This document shows, piece after piece, positions 36,651 through 46,476 of a stretch of 64,000 nt of DNA. Origin of the DNA: Dyella terrae. GTDB lineage: Bacteria > Pseudomonadota > Gammaproteobacteria > Xanthomonadales > Rhodanobacteraceae. The stretch lies in contig NZ_SIZZ01000002.1 of the NCBI RefSeq assembly GCF_004322705.1, positions 310,001 through 374,000 of the forward strand, written 5' to 3'. The notes under the pieces are model-generated. The model saw only the letters and a list, made by a program, of their open reading frames with translations, did not search any database and was not told the origin of the DNA. Within the stretch, counting starts at the first letter, position 1. Each line of letters opens with the position of its first letter. A program made the position numbers and the translations under genes.

Positions 36651-38861
36651 TCAGAGCGCCGTCAAATTCGCATAAGCCGCCACCAGCCACTTGCTGCCGG
36701 CACTCTCGAAATTCACCTGCAAGCGCGTGTGCGCACCACTGCCTTCGGCGCTCACCACGACGCCTTCGCCAAACGACGGATGGCTCACGCGCTGCCCCAG
36801 TTGCACCGGACGGTCTTCCTGCAAGGTCGGCGTGTTGTCCGCAAAGCGCCCGGCGTACATGGGTCGACTGGTCTGCACGCGCGGACGTACTTCGTCGATC
36901 AGTTCGGCAGGGATCTCGCCAAGGAAACGCGAAGGCCGTGCCAGCATTTCCACGCCGTGCATGCGACGCGACTCGGCATGCGTGATCACCAGGCGTTCGC
37001 GCGCACGGGTGATTCCCACATAGGCAAGACGGCGCTCTTCCTCCAATCGGCCCTCGTCCTCGACGGAACGCTGGCTCGGGAACAGCCCTTCCTCCATGCC
37101 CACCAGGAACACCACCGGGAACTCCAGCCCCTTGGCCGAATGCAGCGTCATCAACTGCACGCAATCGTCCCAGGCTTCGCCCTGGCCTTCACCGGCTTCC
37201 AGCGCCGCGTGTGACAGGAACGCCGACAGCTCGCTCAAGCCCGCATCGATATCGTCCTGCGTCGGCTCAAAGCGACTGGCGACGTTGATCAGCTCGTCCA
37301 GGTTCTCCACGCGTGATTCGGCATTGCCGCGGCTGTCCTTTTCGTAGAAGTCGCGCAGGCCGGTATGCGTAATGGCGTGTTCGATCTGCTCGGCCAGGGC
37401 GAGTGCGGTGGCTTCCGAGTCGCCATCGCTGCCGAGGCCGGCAAAGGTGCGTGCCATCTCGTCGATCATGCCAAGGAACGCCTTTACTGCATTCTTAGCG
37501 CGACCGGCCAGTTCGCCACCGCTGGTCAACTCGTTGAGCGTAGCCTCCCACATCGACGTGTTCTCACCACGCGCACGGCGACGCAACACATCCAAGGTGC
37601 GGTCGCCGATACCACGCGGCGGCGTATTCACGGCGCGCTCAAACGCCGCATCGTCGTGGCGATTGGAGCAAAGACGCAAATACGCCAGCGCATCCTTGAT
37701 TTCCGCGCGCTCGAAGAACCGCAGGCCGCCATACACGCGATACGGAATATCGCGCTGGATCAACTGCTCTTCGAAGTTGCGCGACTGCGCATTGGAGCGA
37801 TACAGGATCGCGCAATCACGCGCATTGCCATGCTCGGCGATGTACTCACGAATGCGCTCGATGACAAAACGCGCCTCGTCCTGCTCGTTGTACGCGGCAT
37901 ACAGCGCAATGCGTTCACCTTCATCGCCCGCCGTCCACAACTGCTTGCCCAGGCGCCCGCCATTGCGCGCAATCACGCTGTTGGCGGCTTTCAGGATGGT
38001 GGACGTGGAGCGGTAATTCTGCTCCAGCTTGATCGTGCGTGCGCCCGGGAAATCGCGCAGGAACTGCTGTACGTTCTCCACCTTTGCGCCACGCCAGCCG
38101 TAAATCGCCTGGTCGTCATCACCCACCACGAACACCTGGCCACTGGCGCCCGCCAGCACGCGAATCCACGCGTACTGCAACGTGTTGGTGTCCTGGAACT
38201 CGTCGATCAGCAAGTAACGCCAGCGTTGCTGGTAATGCTCCAGCACCGACGGGTTCTTCAGCCACAACTCGTGCGCGCGCAGCAGCAGCTCGGCGAAATC
38301 CACCAGCCCGGCGCGACGGCAAGCGTCCTCATAGGCCTGGTAGATCTGCACATACGTACGAGTCACCGCATGGTTGTGGTGCTCGATGGTGTCGGCGCGC
38401 TTGCCTTCGTCCTTCCAGCTGTTGATCTGCCAGGTGGCCTGGCGCGGCGGAAACTTCGCTTCGTCCAAACCCAGCCCCGCGACCACGCGCTTGACGATGC
38501 GCTGCTGGTCGTCGCTGTCCAGAATCTGGAAGCCCTCCGGCAGCCCCGCCTCGTGCCAATGGCGGCGCAACAGGCGATGGGCGATGCCGTGGAACGTGCC
38601 CACGGTCAGCCCCTGCGTTCCGCCCGGGATCAACTGATCCAGGCGCGCCCGCATCTCGCCCGCCGCCTTGTTGGTAAAGGTCACCGCCAGAATCGCCCAC
38701 GGCGGAATGTGCTCCACCTGGGTCAGCCAGCCGATGCGGTGGGTGAGCACGCGGGTCTTGCCGGATCCGGCGCCGGCGAGGACGAGATAGTGGCCAGGGG
38801 GAGCGCAAACGGCTTCGCGCTGCGCGTCGTTCAGCTTGTCGATGAGGTGCGAGACATCCAT
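36651..38861 (-). CDS. uvrD: DNA helicase II (UvrD)
   Basis: This 736-residue superfamily 1A helicase unwinds DNA in mismatch and excision repair. Visible motifs are Walker A GAGSGKTRVL, TFTNKAAGEM, DEFQDTN, DDQAIYGWRGA, LEQNYRS, LMTLHSAKGLEFPVV and VGITRARERL. The C-terminal tail ends in a Tudor-like UvrD domain (VSHPSFGEGVVVSAEG), as expected for UvrD or PcrA and not Rep. Upstream, bases 38862-39113 hold no gene I can support. Confidence 0.95.
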   Translation of the reverse strand: MDVSHLIDKLNDAQREAVCAPPGHYLVLAGAGSGKTRVLTHRIGWLTQVEHIPPWAILAVTFTNKAAGEMRARLDQLIPGGTQGLTVGTFHGIAHRLLRRHWHEAGLPEGFQILDSDDQQRIVKRVVAGLGLDEAKFPPRQATWQINSWKDEGKRADTIEHHNHAVTRTYVQIYQAYEDACRRAGLVDFAELLLRAHELWLKNPSVLEHYQQRWRYLLIDEFQDTNTLQYAWIRVLAGASGQVFVVGDDDQAIYGWRGAKVENVQQFLRDFPGARTIKLEQNYRSTSTILKAANSVIARNGGRLGKQLWTAGDEGERIALYAAYNEQDEARFVIERIREYIAEHGNARDCAILYRSNAQSRNFEEQLIQRDIPYRVYGGLRFFERAEIKDALAYLRLCSNRHDDAAFERAVNTPPRGIGDRTLDVLRRRARGENTSMWEATLNELTSGGELAGRAKNAVKAFLGMIDEMARTFAGLGSDGDSEATALALAEQIEHAITHTGLRDFYEKDSRGNAESRVENLDELINVASRFEPTQDDIDAGLSELSAFLSHAALEAGEGQGEAWDDCVQLMTLHSAKGLEFPVVFLVGMEEGLFPSQRSVEDEGRLEEERRLAYVGITRARERLVITHAESRRMHGVEMLARPSRFLGEIPAELIDEVRPRVQTSRPMYAGRFADNTPTLQEDRPVQLGQRVSHPSFGEGVVVSAEGSGAHTRLQVNFESAGSKWLVAAYANLTAL

Positions 38862-39113
38862 CTTCCCATTGTAGCGCCTGGGGGTGCGCGGCTGGCTCGA
38901 ATCCTGTGGATTTGGGGCGTCCCGCCGTGGGCCGGCACGAGGGCCGGCCCGTACACGTGCAGCCGGTCATTCACTCGGGTTCGCATTCGCGAAGAACGAT
39001 TTCAGCCGTTCGTACGTCCGTGCCGACGGTACTCGCCATCGGGCAAAGGCGTCTCAATCTTCGCGGGTTGTCGGGTGAGCTTCGAATGACTCCGGATGGA
39101 TATCCAAGACCTT

Positions 39114-39368
39114 CTACGGCAGGCCCTCCAACGCCAGTACGGCAGATTTTTTCGCGTTGTCCAGCCAGCGTCGCAGCGCCTTCAGTTCACGACGCCACGC
39201 TTCATCTTCCGGTCGACTCAAGGGCACCATCAGTTCGTACACGCTGTAAGCCGTGTCGCGCGCCATCGAGCAACACTCCACCACATCGCGAATGTGCTCG
39301 CGCGACTCGTCCAGTGCGGAGTTCCGAAGTTTCGCATCGCCCGATACCGGGCGTTTTCCCTTATCCAT
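39114..39368 (-). CDS. Small acidic/basic helical protein, 84 residues, unknown
   Basis: GGGAGGGAC lies eight bases before an ATG, which supports translation. The protein is predicted to be mostly helical, with two Cys (VVECCSMARD) and a Trp-rich basic segment (EAWRRELKALRRWLDNAKK). I do not recognise a family. It is the last high-GC gene before the accessory island and is flanked by non-coding sequence on both sides. Confidence 0.55.
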   Translation of the reverse strand: MDKGKRPVSGDAKLRNSALDESREHIRDVVECCSMARDTAYSVYELMVPLSRPEDEAWRRELKALRRWLDNAKKSAVLALEGLP

Positions 39369-40173
39369 TTTGTGTCCCTCCCACAAACGCGGCACGCCGT
39401 GCAAGCACGAACGCGCCGCGCGTGGTGCAAAAAGCACCGCTCAAGTCATGAAGGCTCACCGGCCTGCCCGTGACCGGGCGCCGGAAGGCTTGGTTGCAAA
39501 GTGGTGCGGCCAGCCACCCTCCGTCCTCCGCTAATAGGACGGAGGTGCTCGAAAGCGCTGTAACGATCCGGGCGCGGCGGATGGCCGCCGTTCGTCAACC
39601 GCGTCTGCGGAGGGTGCGGACGTCCCGGGGATCGGTGAGGGGGCCGCTTTGTGGGCGCGGCGGGGGGAGTATTGCCGTAGACTTTGGCGTAGCCATCTTC
39701 AATAGCCTTCTATTGGTGGTGGTCAGCGGGTCTTGTGGTGCTCTAACACCCAAGGCCCGCGCTTCTCGCTTCATGATGGAGCGATGCGCTGCCTGTGTTT
39801 CGATGGAAATGCAGAGCGACAGGCAGCGAAGGGGACACTAACAAATTTGCGCGTGGCGTGTCTGTCAGTAGAGAGCGTTGGTCGGTCGCAAAGAGCGCGG
39901 ACAAATCTCAGGGCGAACACCGCCGACGCATTCCCGCGTGGTGGCGGGCGGGCGCCAAACTTCGCGAACCGCATCTTCAATGCTGCTGGCCGTCGTTCAA
40001 TGACTGTCGATGCCACCGGGATCGCCCTCTGATCCCAACCTCGGCCGTCAACCTTTGAGATCGGTCATTCGAGTACCGATAGGGGGGGCTTGACGCCGAA
40101 CATGAAGGCGCAGATAAATGCGCTGCCGCGAAAGTTCCTGCGGTTGGGATAGGACCATCTGGAAAGGGGCCGG
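39369..40173. other. Gene-poor left border of the accessory island
   Basis: About 800 bases carry only short overlapping reading frames without ribosome sites or recognisable motifs. A 10-bp perfect stem lies at 39518-39545 (CCTCCGTCCT / AGGACGGAGG, loop of eight). GC content falls across the stretch towards the Fic gene. No tRNA or integrase was found, so the insertion point of the island cannot be fixed from sequence alone. Confidence 0.5.
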
Positions 40174-41118
40174 ATGATCAGGGGGCAAGGAGAGATCTTA
40201 TCGACCCAGGGAGAGTGGTCGACTGAGCTGATCAGGCTCGGCGGCGATCGCATTTTGGGTTCGACCATACCGGGATGCATATCCAGTCGTGTCTTGCGAC
40301 ATCTGGCTGCGGTCTCTGCTGGGCTCAAAGTCCAGTCAGCAGTAGCGGCGCGCTACGCACAGGCCGTGCTTGTTGTCCCGGCATGCGGAAGTCGGATTGC
40401 CAACGAACTCTTGTCCGAGAGTTCGTATGGAAACGCCTCCTACTCTCCTCTCGAAACTATGACGACTGGTCTCGCCGATTTCAGTCGTGCCATTCGATTG
40501 CCCATTTCAGCATCTCATCGCGTAGATCTCGGGAAACTCGCATCTCAGTTCAGGTCGAACAAATTCCGCAAAAAGGAATCAGTTGTTCGAGTAGGCGCAG
40601 TTGTGGTGGAGGGGCTAGAAGGGCAGCTCGCTTATGTGCCACCGCACCCCAAACACTTCGATAGGCTTCTTGGTGATCTCTACGAGGCCATAAGGTCGTT
40701 GGAACCCAAGAGCATGGACGCCGTGGCGCCCGTCGCGTTCTTGATCATGTGCCAATTTATGGCCATTCACCCATTGACCGATGGCAACGGACGAGCGGCT
40801 CGCGCCATGTTCATTCGTCTGTGTCGTATCGGTGGATTGGATGCAGCCTCCGCAGCTCTGATTTTGTCGATAGTACTGACGAGGTATCGGGCAGCGTATT
40901 ACTCATCTCTGATGAGTTACTGCCTGTCGGGCGATTTCTCAGGTCTTGAAGCCATCCTTCTGTCCTCCATCCGCGATGCAAACGCTGCTGTTGCAGTGAC
41001 ATCGAGTGAAGACGATTTTCGATCGGAAGTGTCTGTGCGTAAGGGTGAAGGCCGCCCCGCACTGCAAGGCCAAGCGGCCTTGGCTGAATTCGTAGAACTC
41101 GCAAAGATCATCTACTAA
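40174..41118 (+). CDS. Fic-domain protein
   Basis: The 314-residue protein has the Fic core motif HPLTDGNGRAAR (His199), a near match to HPFx(D/E)GNGRxxR with Leu for Phe, and an upstream flap-like region ending LAYVPPHPKHFDRLLGDL. Fic enzymes transfer AMP or other nucleotidyl or phosphoryl groups to target proteins. No signal peptide is seen, so it acts in the cytoplasm unless delivered otherwise. I could not identify the inhibitory (S/T)xxxE(G/N) helix. GGAAAGGGG precedes the ATG. The RHS gene follows after 39 bases on the same strand, so the two are probably co-transcribed. Base composition is lower in GC than in the flanks. Confidence 0.85.
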   Translation: MIRGQGEILSTQGEWSTELIRLGGDRILGSTIPGCISSRVLRHLAAVSAGLKVQSAVAARYAQAVLVVPACGSRIANELLSESSYGNASYSPLETMTTGLADFSRAIRLPISASHRVDLGKLASQFRSNKFRKKESVVRVGAVVVEGLEGQLAYVPPHPKHFDRLLGDLYEAIRSLEPKSMDAVAPVAFLIMCQFMAIHPLTDGNGRAARAMFIRLCRIGGLDAASAALILSIVLTRYRAAYYSSLMSYCLSGDFSGLEAILLSSIRDANAAVAVTSSEDDFRSEVSVRKGEGRPALQGQAALAEFVELAKIIY

Positions 41119-41157
41119 GAATCGAACTCCAACCAAAAAGCAATTGTTGAGGGCGCA

Positions 41158-44100
41158 ATGAACAGGATCTTCTTGCAGCGTTCGATTCTTAGAGTGCTGG
41201 CCATCACCGTGACGGTAGGAATTGGCGGCATTTCTGGCGTGAGTTATGCGGCCGATCCACAAAATGCGGCCAACTTGAATGGCGTATTCGTCAAGGGCTT
41301 CTACGACGGCCCAAGGAAAATGGATGTACATGCTCAGTACTCGCCTATGGCATGGCCAGCGATCCCGGGATGGGGAGGCATGCTTAGCGGCGGCGGTGAC
41401 ACTGCTCAGACCGTTAATCCAGGTGACTACGACGCGAATGGAATTCCTAATCCCGAAGATCGCAACGCAGACCATATGACGCCGTGCCAATGGGGTGGCG
41501 ACCCAATTGTTTTTGCGACAGGAAACGTCATTGAGCCGCAGAATGATTTTGCCGCTGCCGGAGAGATGGGGCTTACCTTCGATCGAACGTACAACGCCTA
41601 TTGGGATGGTATAGGAATTCTAGGTCAGCACTGGGTCACCAGCTTTGACTACAAACTGTTGCTCACAACGAGCAAGCCAGACAGCTTTTGCTACGCCGTT
41701 CCGGGCACCAATCGTGCCTGCGATGCGACCGACCAGCCTATATGGGCTCAGCGCACTGACGGTAAGAAGATCAAGTTCAATTACGTAGGTGGCTCGCCGA
41801 AAATGTGGGTCGAGGATCGTGCATCCCCCGTCGCGGCGATCATTCAAAACGCCGATGGAACCTACACGCTCAGTTCGGAGGAGCGAACACTCGAAACCTA
41901 TGACAAATCGGGTTTTCCGAAGTCCGTTCTAAATGAGCATGGCGTCGGGTGGTCTTTTACCTGGACCACTGACCATCTGTTGACCAAGGTCACCCATTCC
42001 TCTGGGCGCGCAGTTGTGCTCACATGGACTGGCTATCGTTTGACTTCAATCACGGACCCTGCTGGCAACGTATTTCAGTACTCTTATGTGGGTAACTATA
42101 CGGGCCCTGGAACTTCGTTCAATAGAGTCAACAAGGTCGTCTGGCCGGGAGTGTCCAATACAGCGAATGGTGGAACGCCCACAACTACCATTCAATTTGA
42201 TGACGGCATATATGGAAGGCTAACGAGCGTTTCCTACAACAACGCTCTGTTTTCTTCATTTCAGTACGACAGCAATTACATGGGTAGTCTCACAACGAGC
42301 CCAAACGGTGTGAACAAGCACACCTTTAGCTACGAGACCGATGGTGGTGACAATTTCAAGGTCACTGGCACGAACCCTCTCGGGTTGACGACAAAGTACA
42401 CTTACAACAAAGGTAAGCTGGTGAGCACGGAGGGTCTGGCTTCTGCGAATTGTCCGGCGAGACAGTCCTCTGTAACCTACGATGCGAACGGTAACCGCGA
42501 CCGAGTAACCGACTATCGTGGAATAGTCACCGACTTTGACTTTGATGCCAAAGGTCACCTCTTGCAGGTGATTGAAAATGCAGATGCGCCTGCCGGTGCT
42601 CCTGATCGCCGACTGACCACCAATGTATGGGATGCGGACGATCGTTTGGTTCGTTCGACAGTAGCGGGGTACAAGCAGGTAGACACAACGTACACTGCAA
42701 ATGGACGAGTGGCATCGATAACGGTGACTAGTCTTGGCGCAAACGGGGGCGCCGGTCGAACCCTCACCACGAGCTTTGCCTACACTACGGCACCGAATGG
42801 AATCGTAACCAAGACCGTCGTAACAGGACCCACTCCTGGAAGTGCGGTTACTTATAACTACAATAGCTTTGGCGATCTAATCTCGGTTGTCGACGCATTG
42901 GGACATGCGACCACATATTCGGGCCACAATGGATTGGGTCTACCAGGGTCGGTGACGGACCCAAATGGGGATGTTACAAATTTTTCGTACGATCCACTTG
43001 GCCGAGTGGCAAGTGTCAGCAAAGTGGTCAACGGCGCGGCACAAACTACAAAAACTGTCTATAACGCCTTCGGAAAGGTCACTAGGATTTCTTTGCCGGA
43101 CGGGCGCGAGATCTACAACACCTACGACGCGGCATACCGCCTGACAAAGTCGGAGGAGGTCGTTGATTCGTCGCCAAGCAGCCAGGTTTCCGGGTTCACA
43201 GACTCCACCATTAAGCAGACGGTCTACACCTACAACGCCAACAGTGACGTACTATCTGTTGTCAAACAGAATTACGTTACCCGCTGGACCATTGATCCAG
43301 GCTGCGACGAATTTTCATTGAGCGCATCCTCAATGAAGCTAAGTAAGGCCATTGTCATGGCGCCGCCACCATGCACACCTCGCGAGCTGAACTCGACCAT
43401 TGTGGCAACCAAGTCGTTTTTTGACTATGACGAGCTTGGGCAGCTGATCGGAGTACGCGGCAACAACGGACAAAATGTTCGACGTGCATACGATGTCAAT
43501 GGAAATCTAACCAAAATTACTGATTCCGCGGGCAAGGTAACTAGCTTTGAGTATGACGCACTCAATCGCCAGGTTCATATTGCCGATGCAGGTGGTGGGC
43601 ACACTTGGCGGAGCTACGACCAGGGTGACCAGACCACGAGCGTTGTCGATCCTCGCGGTTTGACCACTCAATATGGCTACGATGCATTCAGTCAGCTGTG
43701 GTGGCAGGTAAGCCCCGACACAGGCACTACCTCATTTACTTACGATAGCTTCGGACGGCGCACGGGGCAAAGTCGCGCAAATGGCAAAACTTCGAGTTAC
43801 ACCTATGATGGCTTGGATCGCGTCACAACTATTACCGCGGGTGGTCAGACGCAGAATTTCGCGTTTGACAGCTGCACTAATGGTATCGGTCGGTTGTGCA
43901 GCACAAGCGATCCGTCTGGCGTAACGAGCTATAGCTACACGCCACAGGGTTGGATAAGTAGTCAGTCGGTTACGCCGATGGGTTTTGCAGGGCACAGTCT
44001 GAGCTACGGCTACGACGGCCAGGGTCGCGTCGCGACCATGGACTACGACTCCGGCCTTCGCGTCACCTACAGCTACGCCGCAGGCCGGATTGCGAAGATA

Positions 44101-45582
44101 AGCACAACAATTCTTGGTGTGACTAAGCAGATCTTCTCCACGTACTACGACGCGGCGGATCAGCTCCAGAACATGTCGTTCGGAAACTCTGTCTTTCGCG
44201 GCCGAAATTTCGATCTGGATGGACGCATTACCTCCATATCGACCAATCTTGGTACGACGTACATGCAGAAACTGGCCTATGGTTGGGATACGCGAAATCG
44301 CATAACTGGCATCACTAATAATCTCTATCCCAGTTTGACCCAAACCTTCGCCTATGACGACCTGTCTCGACTGACTGGTATTACAAGTCCGATTCTTGGT
44401 GCTCAAGGATTCGCTTACGATCCGAATGGAAATCGAACTCAGCAGAGCTGGGCAACTAGCGAGACGGTGACTTTGACGGCGGGAACCAACTGGTTGGCAA
44501 GTCGCGGTGGTATAACGTTTGGACATGACAGCAGTGGCAACCGGTTGTCGCGCAACCTGGGTGGGTCTATTTCAACTTATACCTATGACGCATTCGATCG
44601 GCTTGGTTCGGTTACGCAAAATAACGCCACTACTTATTGCGAGGCATCGAGCAATAGTTGTCCCGGGCCCGTGTATCCCTCTGGAACAACGTACTATCAG
44701 GTAAATGCGCTTGGTCAGCGGGTTAGTAAGAGTGGCCCCAAAGGTGCGTTCTCCTACACTTACGATCAGGGTGGAAGGCTCGCAACTGAAGTCAGTCCCT
44801 CTGGCACGACAAACTACATCTACGCAAACAGTGAGCCAGTAGCTCTGGTGCGAAACGGCACCGTTTATTACCTACATAACGACCACCTGGGTCGACCGGA
44901 GTCAGTCTCCAACGGCGCTGCGGTAGTCGTATGGCGTGCTGAGAGCTATGCGTTCGATCGCAAGGTTGTACTGCAGGGCTTGGCTGACTTAGATATCGGC
45001 TTGCCAGGGCAGGTGTACGATGGTGAGACAGGTCATTGGAACAATGGATTTCGAGACTATGACTCGCTAGAAGGGCGTTACCTCCAATCTGATCCTATTG
45101 GTTTAAGTGGAGGCGTAAGCACCTATGCCTATGTCCGGAGCAACCCGATCAAGAACACCGATGCCCTAGGGTTGTGTCCCAATGAGCATAATTATAGCGC
45201 CACCTTCTTCACGCGATGCAGTGGTCAACGAGTCTTCGCGATGATATCGCAGGCGAACGTAAGTGCTCCTGGCGCTCCGCGGGCGAGACCAGGATTTACC
45301 CCTTCGATCACACTTGTGGGGAATGGCGGAAATAACAAGATAAGCCAGTATGTCAATCCATCTACCATGACAATTGTCAATACGACGCTGCCCGGACACC
45401 AGTTCTACCCTGGAACTGTGACGTGGCAGGTCACCGAATATCCCGACGCATTCAGCTCATATGTAACTGTTAGTGGAACGGGATCCGGGCCCAATCCAAT
45501 GTTGAATGATGCTATTGGCTACGCGTTATTTGGCGGGCTTGCTGCACTAGTAGCACTTTCATGCGAATTTGGACACTTGTAA
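41158..45582 (+). CDS. Sec-exported RHS/YD-repeat protein with a variable C-terminal tip
   Basis: The 1474-residue protein begins with a signal peptide (cut near SYAADP). It carries a DUF6531 domain (GDPIVFATGNVIEPQNDF, about residues 115-170) and then many YD repeats (for example RVTDYRGIVTDFDFDAKGHL). It ends in an RHS core signature at about residues 1281-1335 (GLPGQVYDGETGHWNNGFRD, RYLQSDPIGL). After DALGL the variable tip (residues 1340-1474) has no family I recognise and ends in a hydrophobic stretch (GYALFGGLAALVAL). RHS shells enclose and release their own tip as a toxin. The signal peptide argues for Sec export rather than type VI delivery. GC is clearly lower than in the flanks. The next gene overlaps its stop (TAATG). 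Confidence 0.9.
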   Translation: MNRIFLQRSILRVLAITVTVGIGGISGVSYAADPQNAANLNGVFVKGFYDGPRKMDVHAQYSPMAWPAIPGWGGMLSGGGDTAQTVNPGDYDANGIPNPEDRNADHMTPCQWGGDPIVFATGNVIEPQNDFAAAGEMGLTFDRTYNAYWDGIGILGQHWVTSFDYKLLLTTSKPDSFCYAVPGTNRACDATDQPIWAQRTDGKKIKFNYVGGSPKMWVEDRASPVAAIIQNADGTYTLSSEERTLETYDKSGFPKSVLNEHGVGWSFTWTTDHLLTKVTHSSGRAVVLTWTGYRLTSITDPAGNVFQYSYVGNYTGPGTSFNRVNKVVWPGVSNTANGGTPTTTIQFDDGIYGRLTSVSYNNALFSSFQYDSNYMGSLTTSPNGVNKHTFSYETDGGDNFKVTGTNPLGLTTKYTYNKGKLVSTEGLASANCPARQSSVTYDANGNRDRVTDYRGIVTDFDFDAKGHLLQVIENADAPAGAPDRRLTTNVWDADDRLVRSTVAGYKQVDTTYTANGRVASITVTSLGANGGAGRTLTTSFAYTTAPNGIVTKTVVTGPTPGSAVTYNYNSFGDLISVVDALGHATTYSGHNGLGLPGSVTDPNGDVTNFSYDPLGRVASVSKVVNGAAQTTKTVYNAFGKVTRISLPDGREIYNTYDAAYRLTKSEEVVDSSPSSQVSGFTDSTIKQTVYTYNANSDVLSVVKQNYVTRWTIDPGCDEFSLSASSMKLSKAIVMAPPPCTPRELNSTIVATKSFFDYDELGQLIGVRGNNGQNVRRAYDVNGNLTKITDSAGKVTSFEYDALNRQVHIADAGGGHTWRSYDQGDQTTSVVDPRGLTTQYGYDAFSQLWWQVSPDTGTTSFTYDSFGRRTGQSRANGKTSSYTYDGLDRVTTITAGGQTQNFAFDSCTNGIGRLCSTSDPSGVTSYSYTPQGWISSQSVTPMGFAGHSLSYGYDGQGRVATMDYDSGLRVTYSYAAGRIAKISTTILGVTKQIFSTYYDAADQLQNMSFGNSVFRGRNFDLDGRITSISTNLGTTYMQKLAYGWDTRNRITGITNNLYPSLTQTFAYDDLSRLTGITSPILGAQGFAYDPNGNRTQQSWATSETVTLTAGTNWLASRGGITFGHDSSGNRLSRNLGGSISTYTYDAFDRLGSVTQNNATTYCEASSNSCPGPVYPSGTTYYQVNALGQRVSKSGPKGAFSYTYDQGGRLATEVSPSGTTNYIYANSEPVALVRNGTVYYLHNDHLGRPESVSNGAAVVVWRAESYAFDRKVVLQGLADLDIGLPGQVYDGETGHWNNGFRDYDSLEGRYLQSDPIGLSGGVSTYAYVRSNPIKNTDALGLCPNEHNYSATFFTRCSGQRVFAMISQANVSAPGAPRARPGFTPSITLVGNGGNNKISQYVNPSTMTIVNTTLPGHQFYPGTVTWQVTEYPDAFSSYVTVSGTGSGPNPMLNDAIGYALFGGLAALVALSCEFGHL

Positions 45583-46046
45583 TGAATATGGGTACTAGCA
45601 GGTTTGTCTGCATTCTAATTGCTACGCTTGGACTGCTCTCTGGGTGCACAGGTAAGCGCCCCTTTCTGCTCGTTCAAACATGTTTAGGTAGTGAGCAAAG
45701 TGCTGTCATGTTCCTTAGTACGATGAAGGAGATCGCACATTCAGAGAAGATGTCATTTGTTGATCGGAGTAAAGAGACTCAGGCAGATTTGGTGCGGCTA
45801 AAGAAGGATCCCGGTTATCGGCTCATAAACATTGGCGTAGAGCGCGAGGACGGTGTCGGCTTGTCTGCTGGGAATCTTGGTCTGTCTCAATATGAAGTAG
45901 CTATCGGTTTCTCCGAAGGATCGAATCCAGCGCAGGCACATCAGTTCGCAGACTTGGTCGTTGAGACCTTGAAGCGGAAGTGGGATATCCACGTTGTTCC
46001 GTCGGATCGAGGCGCGCTTCCAATGAAGGGGTGTGCGGGTGAGTGA
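45582..46046 (+). CDS. Lipoprotein overlapping the RHS stop, candidate immunity protein
   Basis: The 154-residue protein has a lipoprotein signal peptide (LLSGC). The mature part contains an alpha/beta domain of unknown family (ADLVRLKKDPGYRLINIGVE, NPAQAHQFADLVVETLKRKW). Its ATG shares a base with the RHS stop (TAATG), the usual arrangement for a toxin and its immunity protein. A membrane-anchored lipoprotein would protect the periplasm, which fits a Sec-exported toxin. The function is inferred from position only. Confidence 0.72.
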   Translation: MNMGTSRFVCILIATLGLLSGCTGKRPFLLVQTCLGSEQSAVMFLSTMKEIAHSEKMSFVDRSKETQADLVRLKKDPGYRLINIGVEREDGVGLSAGNLGLSQYEVAIGFSEGSNPAQAHQFADLVVETLKRKWDIHVVPSDRGALPMKGCAGE

Positions 46047-46100
46047 TTCAAATGAGTCACTTGTTTGAATCCAGGTACTCGCGCAAAAAAGGGTCGACGC

Positions 46101-46130
46101 AAAAGGGGACGGAGTGGACCATCCCCTTTT
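46101..46130 (+). terminator. Hairpin with T-run after the RHS-immunity pair
   Basis: AAAAGGGGA and TCCCCTTTT form a 9-bp stem with a 12-base loop, 54 bases after the lipoprotein stop. It can act as an intrinsic terminator in both directions. The sequence also resembles transposon-end signatures elsewhere in the island, so its origin may be mobile. Confidence 0.6.
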
Positions 46131-46224
46131 AACTACCTCCATCCTCTTTTCTTAGTATCAAAGGTGACGGGGTGGACTACCCCCGATTTCACGGACACCT
46201 GAAAAGCGAGCAAAATCCTCGAAC

Positions 46225-46476
46225 AACGGGGCCAGGTTCACTTACACATAAGCCAATGCTGCGGCCCAACTCCAGAAAATCGCCTCGCCCTTGCGGATGG
46301 AAGCTGGTGCATCATCGATATGTGCTCCTTTGAGAAGCGCTCGGTAGGCGACCAGCGGAAGTGCAGGGTGTGGTTGGTGGCACATCGGCGACGTGTGCTA
46401 ACGAGTCTTGGGGAGCTGCCATCTTGAGCCGGTGGATTGGGCGAGGCTTGTATCAAGAAATAAACCTGGCCCGGTT
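46225..46476. mobile_element. 252-bp MITE-like element, copy A
   Basis: The element starts with AACGGGGCCAGGTTCACTT and ends with an inverted version, read outward as AACCGGGCCAGGTTTATTT. A second copy of exactly the same length lies at 48597-48848 and is highly similar throughout. No transposase is inside; the short reading frames it carries look incidental. It lies directly against the 5' end of a displaced RHS tip, which suggests it truncated that gene. No clear target duplication was found. Confidence 0.75.

Noticed and set aside
39369-40173. A tRNA gene or integrase attachment site at the island's left border
   Set aside because: No cloverleaf, CCA end or integrase was found on either strand; only a 10-bp hairpin is present.
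46238-46456. A 72-residue minus-strand frame repeated at 48610-48828
   Set aside because: Both lie wholly inside the two MITE-like copies, so their similarity follows from element duplication. Start context is poor and no motif is seen.
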